In this document: positions 53,568-61,921 of the stretch, piece by piece
Layout: every line of letters starts with the position of its first letter
Position numbering within the stretch: the stretch's first letter is position 1
Source of the DNA: Myroides pelagicus
GTDB lineage: Bacteria; Bacteroidota; Bacteroidia; Flavobacteriales; Flavobacteriaceae
Direction of reading: 5' to 3'
DNA: 64,000 nucleotides
Assembly (NCBI RefSeq): GCF_009711055.1
Contig: NZ_WMJY01000006.1
Span: 62,001-126,000 of the forward strand
Translations under genes and position numbers: made by a program
The notes under the pieces: model-generated
What the model was told of the DNA's origin: nothing
The model's database searches: none
What the model saw: the letters and a program-made list of their open reading frames with translations, nothing else

Positions 53568-54188
53568 ATGGCACAGTTTATAAAAATATATCCAGATAAC
53601 CCGAGTGAGAAGGAGATTGATAAGGTGGTGAAGGTTTTAAGAGAAGGAGGGCTTGTTATTTATCCTACAGACACTGTATATGGATTGGGTTGTGATATTA
53701 CAAATTCTAAGGCTTTAGAGCGTATCGCTAAGATTAAAGGGATTAAGCTTGATAAGGCAAACTTTTCATTTATCTGTTATGATTTGAGTAATATATCGGA
53801 TTATGTAAAGCAGATTGATACAGCTACATTTAAGATTTTGAAGAAAGCGTTGCCGGGTCCTTATACTTTTATTCTTCCTGGAAATAATGACTTGCCTAAA
53901 GAGTTTAAGAAGAAAAAGACTGTGGGTATTCGCGTTCCAGATAATAATATTGCTAGAGAAATTGTTCGAAAGCTAGGTAATCCTATTGTATCCACCTCTA
54001 TATATGACGAAGATGAGTTGTTAGAATATACGACAGATCCAGAATTAATATTAGAAAAGTGGGGTAATACTGTAGATCTTGTTATTGATGGTGGATATGG
54101 AGACAATACAGCCTCTACGGTTGTCGACTTGTCTGGTTATGAGCCTGAAATAATTCGCGAAGGAAAGGGAGATATTGATATATTTTAA
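53568..54188 (+). CDS. L-threonylcarbamoyladenylate synthase
   Basis: The 206-residue Sua5/YciO/YrdC enzyme makes threonylcarbamoyl-AMP from threonine, bicarbonate and ATP, the first step of t6A synthesis. The family motifs GGLVIYPTDTVYGLGCD (about 27-43), IKGIKLDKANFSF and PGPYTFIL are visible, with GIRVPDN near 125 and STSIYDEDEL further on. It is close to YciO in length and in its IKGIKLDKA motif, so YciO is an alternative. Its likely partner TsaE is at 1491-1907. Confidence 0.88.
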   Translation: MAQFIKIYPDNPSEKEIDKVVKVLREGGLVIYPTDTVYGLGCDITNSKALERIAKIKGIKLDKANFSFICYDLSNISDYVKQIDTATFKILKKALPGPYTFILPGNNDLPKEFKKKKTVGIRVPDNNIAREIVRKLGNPIVSTSIYDEDELLEYTTDPELILEKWGNTVDLVIDGGYGDNTASTVVDLSGYEPEIIREGKGDIDIF

Positions 54189-54294
54189 CCACATTAGAGA
54201 AAAATTAATTATTAAAATAAATAAAACAAGGTTAAATAGTATACAAAATGTAATAGAACTTAATTTTAAATTAGGGGAATTCAAACTGAATTGT

Positions 54295-54302
54295 TATTTT
54301 TG
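54295..54302 (+). promoter_or_regulatory. -7 box TATTTTTG for sucC
   Basis: TATTTTTG matches TAnnTTTG, 35 bases before the ATG at 54338. Confidence 0.55.
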
Positions 54303-54337
54303 TATCTGTTTATTTAAAAAGCTAAACGTATCACACT

Positions 54338-55531
54338 ATGAATTTACATGAATTTCAAGGTAAAGAAATATTAGCTAGCTACGGTGTAAGAGTACAACGT
54401 GGATTAGTAGCTAACAACGCAGAAGAAGCAGTTGAGAAAGCTAAACAACTTACAGAAGAAACTGGTACAAGTTGGTATGTAGTAAAAGCTCAAATCCACG
54501 CAGGAGGTAGAGGTAAAGGAGGAGGAGTTAAGTTAGCTAAAAACTTAGACGAAGTTAAAGAGCTAGCTGGTAACATCATCGGAATGGACTTAATCACTCC
54601 ACAAACTCCACCAACAGGAAAGAGAGTTAATAGAGTATTAGTTGCAGAGGACGTATACTACCCAGGAGAAAGTGAAACAAGCGAATTCTATATGTCTGTT
54701 CTTTTAGACAGATCTAAAGGTCGTAACATGATTATGTATTCTACAGAAGGTGGAATGGATATCGAGGAAGTAGCTGAGAAAACTCCACACTTAATTTTTA
54801 AAGAAGAGATTGATCCAGCTGTAGGATTACAAGGTTTTCAAGCAAGAAGAATTGCCTTCAATTTAGGATTGTCAGGTAATGCATTCAAAGAAATGGTTAA
54901 ATTCGTAGATGCTTTATATAGAGCATATATCGGAAGTGACTCTTCTATGTTTGAGATTAACCCAGTGTTGAAGACTTCAGATGATAAAATCTTAGCTGTA
55001 GATGCTAAAGTTACTTTAGATGACAATGCACTTTACAGACAAAAAGCATATGCTGAATATAGAGACTTAACTGAAGAAAGACCAATCGAGGTTGAGGCTA
55101 ATGAAGCAGGATTAAACTATGTTGATCTTGATGGAACAGTAGGATGTATGGTAAATGGGGCTGGATTAGCAATGGCTACTATGGATTTAATTAAGTACGC
55201 TGGTTTTGAGCCTGCTAACTTCTTAGATGTAGGAGGAACAGCTGATGCTAAACGTGTTGAGACTGCTTTCCGTATTATTTTAAAAGATCCTAATGTGAAA
55301 GCTATCTTAATTAATATCTTTGGAGGTATCGTTCGTTGTGATCGTGTAGCTCAAGGAGTTGTAGATGCATACAAAAATATGGGAGATGATATTAATGTGC
55401 CAATCATTGTTCGTTTACAAGGAACAAATGCTGAGGTTGCAAAAGAATTAATCGACCAATCTCAAATGCCAATCTTATCAGCTGTAGCTTTTCAAGAAGC
55501 TGCTGATCAAGTAAAAGCTGCTTTATCTTAA
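54338..55531 (+). CDS. sucC: succinyl-CoA synthetase beta subunit (ADP-forming)
   Basis: The 397-residue ATP-grasp subunit works with SucD in the citric acid cycle step that makes ATP or GTP from succinyl-CoA. It begins MNLHEFQGKEIL, the typical start, with KAQIHAGGRGKGGGVKLA near 51-68 in the nucleotide site and the LINIFGGIVRCD motif near 325 in the CoA-ligase domain. The length is normal. sucD is not adjacent, as is usual in flavobacteria. Codon use looks strongly biased, as expected for a highly expressed gene. Confidence 0.97.
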   Translation: MNLHEFQGKEILASYGVRVQRGLVANNAEEAVEKAKQLTEETGTSWYVVKAQIHAGGRGKGGGVKLAKNLDEVKELAGNIIGMDLITPQTPPTGKRVNRVLVAEDVYYPGESETSEFYMSVLLDRSKGRNMIMYSTEGGMDIEEVAEKTPHLIFKEEIDPAVGLQGFQARRIAFNLGLSGNAFKEMVKFVDALYRAYIGSDSSMFEINPVLKTSDDKILAVDAKVTLDDNALYRQKAYAEYRDLTEERPIEVEANEAGLNYVDLDGTVGCMVNGAGLAMATMDLIKYAGFEPANFLDVGGTADAKRVETAFRIILKDPNVKAILINIFGGIVRCDRVAQGVVDAYKNMGDDINVPIIVRLQGTNAEVAKELIDQSQMPILSAVAFQEAADQVKAALS

Positions 55532-55558
55532 TTCATTAGAATTAACTGATATATAATA

Positions 55559-55592
55559 AAAAAAGAGTGATCAAGTGGTCACTCTTTTTTAT
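55559..55592 (+). terminator. terminator of sucC
   Basis: AAAAAAGAGTGATC pairs with GGTCACTCTTTTTT around a short loop, followed by T. Confidence 0.85.
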
Positions 55593-55619
55593 TTTGTTAT
55601 ATTATGAATATATTAAGCA

Positions 55620-55656
55620 AAAAAGGACAGTATGTTTTTAATATACTGTCCTTTTT
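55620..55656 (-). terminator. terminator of the DUF1456 gene
   Basis: AAAAAGGACAGTAT and ATACTGTCCTTTTT are perfect 14-base arms around nine bases; it is symmetric and may also back up the sucC terminator. Confidence 0.88.
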
Positions 55657-55677
55657 AATTATTGTAAGAAAAACTTG

Positions 55678-56112
55678 TTAAGCTTTTTTATTCTTACCAT
55701 TATTGAATTTAATACCACTAAAAGGGTTGTGTTTGTCTTCTTTCTTAACTGGAGTAATCTTCTTTTTAGGTTTGTTAAAGTCTTTTTCTCTTGTCGGTTT
55801 AGTTTTTTTAGTAACAGTAGAAGTGTGATCTTTTTTGAAGTTTTTTTCTTGAGCTTTGTTGTTAGCTAAAACTTCTTTTGGTTTTTTGGGATTCTCTTTT
55901 GTGCCTCTTAAGTGAATTACAAGCCCGTTTAAGAAGTTTCTAAGCACTTGGTCTCCACACTCAACATATTTTGGGTGGTCAGCATTTCTAAAAAAATTAC
56001 CTATTTCTCCTTTTGAAATTCTAAAGTCAACTAACTCTAGGATTTCTACTATTTGGTCGTCTCTTAATTGTAAAGCGACTCTTAATTTTTTAAATATATC
56101 GTTATTTGTCAT
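55678..56112 (-). CDS. DUF1456 family protein with a basic tail
   Basis: The 144-residue protein has a DUF1456 (YehS-like) core in residues 1-75 (NDIFKKLRVALQLRDDQIVEIL, then the second helical repeat near FLNGLVIHLRG). The last 65 residues are a Lys/Asn-rich tail with KKPKEVL, KKTKPTREKDF and KKKITPVKK, likely disordered and able to bind nucleic acid. The function is unknown. It may share the uvrB promoter region but has its own TAnnTTTG box; it lies 35 bases after uvrB. Confidence 0.87.
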   Translation of the reverse strand: MTNNDIFKKLRVALQLRDDQIVEILELVDFRISKGEIGNFFRNADHPKYVECGDQVLRNFLNGLVIHLRGTKENPKKPKEVLANNKAQEKNFKKDHTSTVTKKTKPTREKDFNKPKKKITPVKKEDKHNPFSGIKFNNGKNKKA

Positions 56113-56128
56113 CTTCCTACTATTTTTG

Positions 56129-56136
56129 CAAAGGTA
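56129..56136 (-). promoter_or_regulatory. -7 box TACCTTTG for the DUF1456 gene
   Basis: TACCTTTG on the minus strand matches TAnnTTTG, 16 bases before the ATG at 56112, in the short spacer after uvrB. Confidence 0.5.
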
Positions 56137-56147
56137 ATTATAAAAGC

Positions 56148-58133
56148 TTAAAGTTTATCTTTTAGTACTTTTATTTCATCTCTTAATCGGGCAGCATTAA
56201 TGAAATCAAGATCTTTAGCAGCCTTTTCCATTTCTTTGCGTTTATCTCTAATTAATTTTTCTATATCTGTTTTGGACTTGAATTTTATTTCCTCTTCTGC
56301 GGCTTTTTGTAATGCTTCTTGTTGATAATTCTCATAAGAGTTTTTGACTAATTCACTACCTATTTTTTTGTGTATTGCTTGTGGGGTTATGTTGTGTTTA
56401 GTGTTGTACTCTATTTGTTTGCTTCGTCTGTAGTTAGTTTCGTCAATCGTCTTTTGCATACTGTCTGTTATTTTATCAGCATACATGATAGCTTTACCAT
56501 TTACATTTCTTGCTGCTCTACCGACAGTTTGTGTTAATGAACGATGGCTTCTAAGGAAACCTTCCTTGTCTGCATCTAAAATAGCTACTAAAGAAACCTC
56601 AGGTAAATCTAAGCCTTCTCTTAGTAGGTTAACACCAATTAAGACATCAAAAAGTCCTTTTCGTAAGTCTTGCATGATCTCAACACGTTCTAGCGTATCA
56701 ACGTCAGAGTGGATGTATCTGCAGCGTATACCTACACGGGTGAAGTATTTAGCAAGTTCTTCAGCCATTCGTTTTGTTAGAGTTGTTACTAAAATACGCT
56801 CGTCAATTTCTACTCTTTCCTGTATTTCATTGATTAAATCATCTATTTGATTCTCTGTTGGGCGAATCTCTATAATGGGATCAAGTAACCCGGTAGGGCG
56901 AATCAATTGTTCTACGTATATGCCTTCAGACTTTTGTAGTTCATAATCGGCTGGTGTTGCAGATACATAGACAACTTGGTTTTGCATAGATTCGAATTCT
57001 TCAAATTTAAGAGGTCTATTGTCTAATGCGGCTGGTAATCTGAACCCATATTCTACAAGATTTTCTTTTCGTGAACGGTCTCCCCCATACATAGCGTGAA
57101 CTTGTGAAACTGTTACGTGACTCTCGTCGATTACCATAAGGTAGTCTTTTGGGAAATAGTCTAAAAGGCAGAATGGACGTGTGCCTGGCTCTCTGCCATC
57201 TAAGTATCGTGAATAATTCTCAATTCCAGAACAATAACCTAGTTCTCTGATCATTTCTAAATCAAAGTTTGTGCGTTCTTCTAGTCTTTTAGCTTCAAGG
57301 TGTTTGCCGATTTCTTTGAAATACTCCACTTGTTTAACCATGTCTTGTTGGATTTCCCAGATAGCTTTTTGTAATACATCTGGTGAGGTAACAAACATAT
57401 TTGCTGGATATATGTTTAGGTTAGTGTATTTTTCAATGACTTGAGCAGTGCTTTTGTCAAATACTTCAATATCCTCAATTTCGTCTCCGAAGAAGTGTAT
57501 TCTAAATGGGTCGTCAGCATAACTAGGGAAAATCTCTACGGTATCTCCTTTGATTCTAAAGGTTCCTGGTAAAAAGTCAGCTTCAGTTCTAGCATATAAG
57601 CTCTGTACTAATCTATGTAGGAGCTTAGTTCTGCTTATCTGTTGGTCTAATTCTAAAGTAATTACATTCTTTTGAAACTCTGTAGGATTACCAATACCAT
57701 ATAGGCAGGATACAGATGCGACTACTAAGATGTCTCTTCTTCCTGATAGAAGGGCAGAAGTAGTGCTTAGACGCATTTTCTCTAGTTCTTCGTTTATTGA
57801 TAAGTCTTTCTCGATATATTGTCCTGTAACAGGGATAAATGCTTCGGGTTGGTAGTAATCGTAATATGATACAAAGTATTCTACGGCATTATTCGGGAAA
57901 AAGCTTTTAAACTCAGAATATAACTGGGCTGCTAATGTTTTATTATGAGCTAGGACTAGGGTGGGTCTTTGTACCTCTTTAATTAAGTTGGCTACAGTAA
58001 ATGTCTTTCCAGAACCAGTTACTCCAACTAAAGTTTGGTACTTTTCTCCATCTAAAACTCCTTTGCTTAGTTTTAGTATTGCTTCAGGTTGGTCACCTGT
58101 AGGTTTGTAATCTGATGTTACCTCAAACTTCAT
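56148..58133 (-). CDS. uvrB: excinuclease ABC subunit B
   Basis: The 661-residue damage-recognition helicase of nucleotide excision repair has Walker A GVTGSGKTF (about 38-46), the beta-hairpin region YYDYYQPEAFIP (about 92-103), DEAD-like VIDESHVTV near 340, and helicase motifs VGRAARN and the C-terminal UVR domain (KEMEKAAKDLDFINAARLRDEI). The frame extends 27 bases further, but that part enters the promoter box at 58158, so ATG 58133 (MKFEVTS) is the start. The length is normal. Confidence 0.96.
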   Translation of the reverse strand: MKFEVTSDYKPTGDQPEAILKLSKGVLDGEKYQTLVGVTGSGKTFTVANLIKEVQRPTLVLAHNKTLAAQLYSEFKSFFPNNAVEYFVSYYDYYQPEAFIPVTGQYIEKDLSINEELEKMRLSTTSALLSGRRDILVVASVSCLYGIGNPTEFQKNVITLELDQQISRTKLLHRLVQSLYARTEADFLPGTFRIKGDTVEIFPSYADDPFRIHFFGDEIEDIEVFDKSTAQVIEKYTNLNIYPANMFVTSPDVLQKAIWEIQQDMVKQVEYFKEIGKHLEAKRLEERTNFDLEMIRELGYCSGIENYSRYLDGREPGTRPFCLLDYFPKDYLMVIDESHVTVSQVHAMYGGDRSRKENLVEYGFRLPAALDNRPLKFEEFESMQNQVVYVSATPADYELQKSEGIYVEQLIRPTGLLDPIIEIRPTENQIDDLINEIQERVEIDERILVTTLTKRMAEELAKYFTRVGIRCRYIHSDVDTLERVEIMQDLRKGLFDVLIGVNLLREGLDLPEVSLVAILDADKEGFLRSHRSLTQTVGRAARNVNGKAIMYADKITDSMQKTIDETNYRRSKQIEYNTKHNITPQAIHKKIGSELVKNSYENYQQEALQKAAEEEIKFKSKTDIEKLIRDKRKEMEKAAKDLDFINAARLRDEIKVLKDKL

Positions 58134-58157
58134 AGTTAACTTGTAATATAGAATATA

Positions 58158-58165
58158 CAAAGTTA
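58158..58165 (-). promoter_or_regulatory. -7 box TAACTTTG for uvrB; decides the start
   Basis: TAACTTTG on the minus strand matches TAnnTTTG and overlaps the farthest upstream in-frame ATG (58160), so the downstream ATG at 58133 is the true start. Confidence 0.55.
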
Positions 58166-58178
58166 ATTATAATAAAGC

Positions 58179-58210
58179 AAAAAAGCGCAAGATTACTCTT
58201 GCGCTTTTTT
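58179..58210 (-). terminator. terminator of the OmpA porin gene
   Basis: AAAAAAGCGCAAGA and TCTTGCGCTTTTTT are perfect 14-base arms around four bases. Confidence 0.92.
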
Positions 58211-58237
58211 TATAATATAAAATTACTTGTTCTCTAA

Positions 58238-59458
58238 TTATTTGATTTTGAAAACAACTTTTCTAGCTAAAGATTTAGCAGAAGCTGAATCTACACCTGC
58301 TCCTTTAGTAGAAACTCTTGAAGCGTTAACTCCAGACTTAACAATGATATCTTTGATTGCGTTAGCACGTCTCTCAGATAATTTGTTGTTGTATTGTTGG
58401 TTTCCAGTTGCATCAGCATATCCAATTACTTCAACTGAAGCAGATGGATTGTTTTTCAAGTAGTTTACGATGAAGTTAACTCCTGATACAGTCGATGGTT
58501 GAGCTTTATCAAAATCAAAGTAAGCAGCAACATATCCTTTGTTGATTAAATCTTTGATTAATGCAGCGTCATCAGAGCTTACAGGTTTGTTTAAATCACC
58601 ATATTTCTCATCGATATATTTTTCGATGTTGTCAGCGATACCACTATTGTTTGTGTCGATAGTTCTACCTTTAGAATCAACTAAAGTGTTAGCTGGTGTG
58701 TTAGGCTCTAGGTCTAAGTAATCAGCAACTCCGTCATTGTCAGAATCTTTAAGGTCGTTCTCGATTTTAGTTAATTTGTTGCTTAACTCTTCGATAATTG
58801 TATTATCTTTTGCTTCAGCGTACCAATCTGCGTGTTGAGCGTGTTTACCTAAATAGATAGATACTCCAACAGTAGCATTGAACATTGTTCCTTGGAATAC
58901 ACTTCTGTTTGTAGCAGAAACACCATCCCAGTTTTGGTTTTGTTGAGCATTTTGAATTACAGTGAAGTCAGCATTTAAAGCTACTCTACGGTGTAATTTC
59001 ACTTGTCCTGTTAATCCAGCCATTAAATGTGCCATGTTATCAGTTCCAGTGAATCCGTCACCTTTTAACCAAGAGTATCCCCCCCCAGCGTGTGCTTGTA
59101 CGTTGAATACGCTAGTCCAAGATTCGAAGTTTAAAACTCTACCTAAGTTTACAACTCCTTCTAAGCTTGTTCTGTAGTGGTTAGCTTCGTTGTTAATTTT
59201 GTTTGTCCACTCATCTAGTTTGTCATAACCGAAAGACGCTTTAAGACCAAACTTGTTATTGAAACTATAACGTACACCTCCATCTAAATGTAGGTTTTTG
59301 AAAGTTTCTGCTGAATAACCTGATGAAAGTGTTCTTGCTGGTTTTGCAAAACCACCATTTAGGTCAACTGACCATTTGTTGTAATCCTGCGCTGTAGCAG
59401 TTCCGAATACAAACAGTGAAGCTAATAACGGTAATGTTAATTTTTTCATAGTTGTCAT
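58238..59458 (-). CDS. major OmpA-family outer membrane protein
   Basis: The protein has 406 residues, or 403 if it starts at the second ATG (59449, MKKLTLPL). A signal peptide ends near TATAQ. It has an eight-stranded beta-barrel domain (about 27-215, WSVDLNGGFAKPAR to GVSIYLGKHA), a short coiled coil, a thrombospondin type 3-like Ca-binding stretch (DSDNDGVADYLDLEPNT), and a C-terminal OmpA domain (AYFDFDKAQPS, VIGYADATGN, LSERRANA) that binds peptidoglycan. It resembles the abundant Bacteroidota OmpA/P40-type porin. Codon bias looks like a highly expressed gene. Confidence 0.93.
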   Translation of the reverse strand: MTTMKKLTLPLLASLFVFGTATAQDYNKWSVDLNGGFAKPARTLSSGYSAETFKNLHLDGGVRYSFNNKFGLKASFGYDKLDEWTNKINNEANHYRTSLEGVVNLGRVLNFESWTSVFNVQAHAGGGYSWLKGDGFTGTDNMAHLMAGLTGQVKLHRRVALNADFTVIQNAQQNQNWDGVSATNRSVFQGTMFNATVGVSIYLGKHAQHADWYAEAKDNTIIEELSNKLTKIENDLKDSDNDGVADYLDLEPNTPANTLVDSKGRTIDTNNSGIADNIEKYIDEKYGDLNKPVSSDDAALIKDLINKGYVAAYFDFDKAQPSTVSGVNFIVNYLKNNPSASVEVIGYADATGNQQYNNKLSERRANAIKDIIVKSGVNASRVSTKGAGVDSASAKSLARKVVFKIK

Positions 59459-59521
59459 TTTAATTTCTTTAAAATACGATTATTATTTAATTCGCATTTT
59501 TTTACTAATTGCTTTACTAGG

Positions 59522-59529
59522 CAAATATA
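59522..59529 (-). promoter_or_regulatory. -7 box TATATTTG for the OmpA porin gene
   Basis: TATATTTG on the minus strand matches TAnnTTTG, 63 bases before the first ATG, predicting a leader of about 60 bases. Confidence 0.5.
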
Positions 59530-59615
59530 ATAGAAAGATTTTGATTTCATCTACTTTTTCTTGAATTTTACAAAAATTATGTAGAAAACATTGCATCTAT
59601 TTTAATAAATATACT

Positions 59616-60038
59616 ATGACTTATATATCAAAGACTTTTGTTACCGTGGATATTGTTCTATTTAAAGAGGAAATAAACCAAAAAAGAATTCTTTTAATTA
59701 AGCGCAAAAATGAACCTTTTCGTGATAAATGGGCATTACCTGGGGGGTTTGTTGATGAGAATGAAGACTTACTTGTTGCGGCTAAGCGTGAACTGGTAGA
59801 GGAAACATCTATTGTTTGTGATTCATTAGAGCAATTAGGCGCGTACGGACGACCTTTTAGGGATCCTAGATCTCATGTAGTCAGCATTGCTTATTTGGCT
59901 ACTGTTGATGCAAATATTGTAGGTGTAGCTGCTGATGATGCTAAAGAATTAGCGTGGTTTGATATAGCTAATTTACCAGAATTGGCTTTCGATCATGCTC
60001 ATATTATTGTAGATGCAATAAAAAAGACCAAATCTTAA
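59616..60038 (+). CDS. Nudix hydrolase
   Basis: The 140-residue protein carries a Nudix box around residues 47-69 (GGFVDENEDLLVAAKRELVEET), with the REL-EE metal-binding core intact. Family members cleave nucleoside diphosphates linked to another group; this short ADP-ribose-pyrophosphatase-like form has RPFRDPRSHVVSIAYLA. The substrate is not known. Its stop codon sits inside the terminator stem shared with the next gene, which is convergent. Confidence 0.9.
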   Translation: MTYISKTFVTVDIVLFKEEINQKRILLIKRKNEPFRDKWALPGGFVDENEDLLVAAKRELVEETSIVCDSLEQLGAYGRPFRDPRSHVVSIAYLATVDANIVGVAADDAKELAWFDIANLPELAFDHAHIIVDAIKKTKS

Positions 60039-60053
60039 GATTTGGTCTTTTTT
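60020..60053. terminator. bidirectional terminator overlapping the Nudix gene stop
   Basis: A 34-base perfect palindrome (AAAAAAGACCAAATCTT and its complement) is centred at the Nudix TAA stop and ends three bases before the convergent DUF3817 gene. Confidence 0.9.
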
Positions 60054-60055
60054 AT

Positions 60056-60334
60056 TTATGCTTTTTCTAATAATTTCTTTTCCATTACAAACGTTCCAAA
60101 TGGTATTACTGATGCTATACATATAAGTCCGTAAGTTTTCATACTCCATTTTTCATCTGATTTAATGACTGTAGCGATTACGATGTAAGCAATGAAAAGT
60201 ATTCCGTGAATCATACCTACACTTCTAACTAGTTCTGGTTTATCCCATATATACTTTAGGGGCATAGCAATAAATAATAAAACTAGTAGTGATAAACCCT
60301 CTAATAGAGCGATGAATTTGAATGTTTTAAGCAT
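60056..60334 (-). CDS. DUF3817 small membrane protein
   Basis: The 92-residue protein has three hydrophobic segments (near 6-26, 38-60 and 67-84) and the family's EGLSLLVLLF and GMIHGILFIAY motifs. DUF3817 (YdzA-like) proteins are of unknown function. It converges with the Nudix gene and shares its terminator. Confidence 0.87.
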   Translation of the reverse strand: MLKTFKFIALLEGLSLLVLLFIAMPLKYIWDKPELVRSVGMIHGILFIAYIVIATVIKSDEKWSMKTYGLICIASVIPFGTFVMEKKLLEKA

Positions 60335-60390
60335 TGTAATAATATTAATTGTTTGATTGGCTAAAATAGCTTTTTAAACTAAATAAAAAT

Positions 60391-60426
60391 AAAAAGGTCT
60401 AATTATTTGTAAATTAGACCTTTTTT
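60391..60426 (-). terminator. terminator of the gene at 60449
   Basis: AAAAAGGTCTAATT and AATTAGACCTTTTT pair perfectly around seven bases, downstream of the gene on the minus strand. Confidence 0.88.
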
Positions 60427-60448
60427 ATATTTCGAAATACAGACTTTG

Positions 60449-60826
60449 TTAGAAAGCTTGAAATCTGCTATTATATTCTCTTAAATCTGCAAGATTATGT
60501 TTATTTTCCACATCTTTAAAAAGCGATAGTAAATACTGAAGACTTTCTAAATCTGTTTGTTCTGTAGTATTCTTAGCCTCAGAACCGTTTTCATTTTCTT
60601 CCTCTTCTACAGGTTCGTCTGAAGGAATTGCAATTAAAAAAGCATGGTTGTTTTCAATGTGCTCGTATGCTAATCTAATTCCTTTTACTAAAACAGGCTT
60701 TTCTTCTAATAGAGCAAACTCTCTTAGTTTTTTTAGACTTTCAACGATTGAACTTACCACTAGACCATCAGCAATTAAGTCTGATTGGATTTGCTTGATT
60801 AATTTTAAGGCATTTGCGTTTTCCAC
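60449..60826 (-). CDS. conserved flavobacterial protein of unknown function
   Basis: The 125-residue soluble protein has a helical first half (KLIKQIQSDLIADGLVVSSIVE), a short beta region (AFLIAIPSDEP), an acidic linker (EEEENENGSEAKN), and a helical end (LQYLLSLFKDVENKHNLADL). I know of no named domain. A TAnnTTTG promoter and a terminator bracket it, so it is a real single gene. Confidence 0.7.
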   Translation of the reverse strand: MENANALKLIKQIQSDLIADGLVVSSIVESLKKLREFALLEEKPVLVKGIRLAYEHIENNHAFLIAIPSDEPVEEEENENGSEAKNTTEQTDLESLQYLLSLFKDVENKHNLADLREYNSRFQAF

Positions 60827-60860
60827 AGTATAAATCTTTTAAGTAAAAAATTATTTGGTG

Positions 60861-60868
60861 CAAAAGTA
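60861..60868 (-). promoter_or_regulatory. -7 box TACTTTTG for the gene at 60449
   Basis: TACTTTTG on the minus strand matches TAnnTTTG, 34 bases before the ATG at 60826. Confidence 0.5.
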
Positions 60869-61074
60869 ATCTTTTTCCCAATTAAAAAACTAATAAATAC
60901 ACGAAATTTTTATTACCCATTTTGTCATTTTCATTCGTTTTTCACGATATCTATGTTTTTCTATTGTGATTCAACGTTATGCTTAATTATTTAGTTGGGT
61001 ATTTATGGGTTACTTTCTTTGCTTTTATTGTTTGGCAGTACTGAGCCTTGTTTGTTAATACTTACTGTTGGCTT

Positions 61075-61917
61075 TTATTCTTCATATATTGTGTGCGAAA
61101 TTGTTCGTCTCTCCGTAACTCTAAAGTAACCTTTAGCATCTTTTCCTGGAGTAGTGAGATTTTTGACATTCCCTTTTATTTGTGCTATTGGTGCTTGGAA
61201 TGGCCCACCACCATTGCTTATGCTAGCACTTAGCATATGCAAAAAATCATAGTAATTACGTGATATTTGGTGGAAGTCTAAGGTGACTGTATCACCTACT
61301 TGGTATTTTTCGTCTATATCTAGGAAGGTTACATCAATTACATTGCCTTTTGAGAATTCATTTGATTGAACTCTTATTTCAGGGTTGAGTGCTTTGTGCT
61401 GAAAGTAATTGAAGTAATAATTTAATCTTTTCCCTTCTATAGGTGTATCTTGAAAATAAGACTTAATTTGATACAAATCTTTCCCCATGATATTGATTTT
61501 TGATTGCTCGATTTTAATGATCTCGGGTGTCGTGATTAATTCTTCGACTGCTTCATATACTTGATTATTGTGTTCTATGTGTAGTATATATTTATTATTT
61601 ACGAAGTCTTTTTTTACTTCAGTGGAAATGTATTCACCTGTTTGACCAACTTCTATCAGTGTATAGCGATTTCCTTTACCATCTTCAATCCATACTGTTG
61701 CGTTATTTACTTTAGGTATTTCTTTTTCATAGTATCCAGTAGTCATTGTAAGCTTTACCGATACAGTGTCTATTGTTTTTTCTGGATTGAAATCGATATT
61801 TCCTTCTACCACTAAGGTAGGTTCTCCTGTATTTAACTCTAAATCAATTACTTTTTCACAGGAAATTAGTCCTAGAATGAATGTGAAGAGTACTAGTTTA
61901 CTTATAATTGTTTTCAT
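61075..61917 (-). CDS. DUF4249 lipoprotein, partner of a TonB-dependent receptor
   Basis: The 280-residue protein has a lipoprotein signal with lipobox GLISC (Cys20) and a DUF4249 domain of beta-sandwich character (VIDLELNTGEPTLVVEGNI, VNNATVWIEDGKGN). Such proteins are encoded beside TonB receptors in Bacteroidota and are thought to sit on the outer membrane and help uptake, by analogy with SusD. It follows the receptor by four bases and is co-transcribed. Confidence 0.9.
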   Translation of the reverse strand: MKTIISKLVLFTFILGLISCEKVIDLELNTGEPTLVVEGNIDFNPEKTIDTVSVKLTMTTGYYEKEIPKVNNATVWIEDGKGNRYTLIEVGQTGEYISTEVKKDFVNNKYILHIEHNNQVYEAVEELITTPEIIKIEQSKINIMGKDLYQIKSYFQDTPIEGKRLNYYFNYFQHKALNPEIRVQSNEFSKGNVIDVTFLDIDEKYQVGDTVTLDFHQISRNYYDFLHMLSASISNGGGPFQAPIAQIKGNVKNLTTPGKDAKGYFRVTERRTISHTIYEE

Positions 61918-61921
61918 TGAT

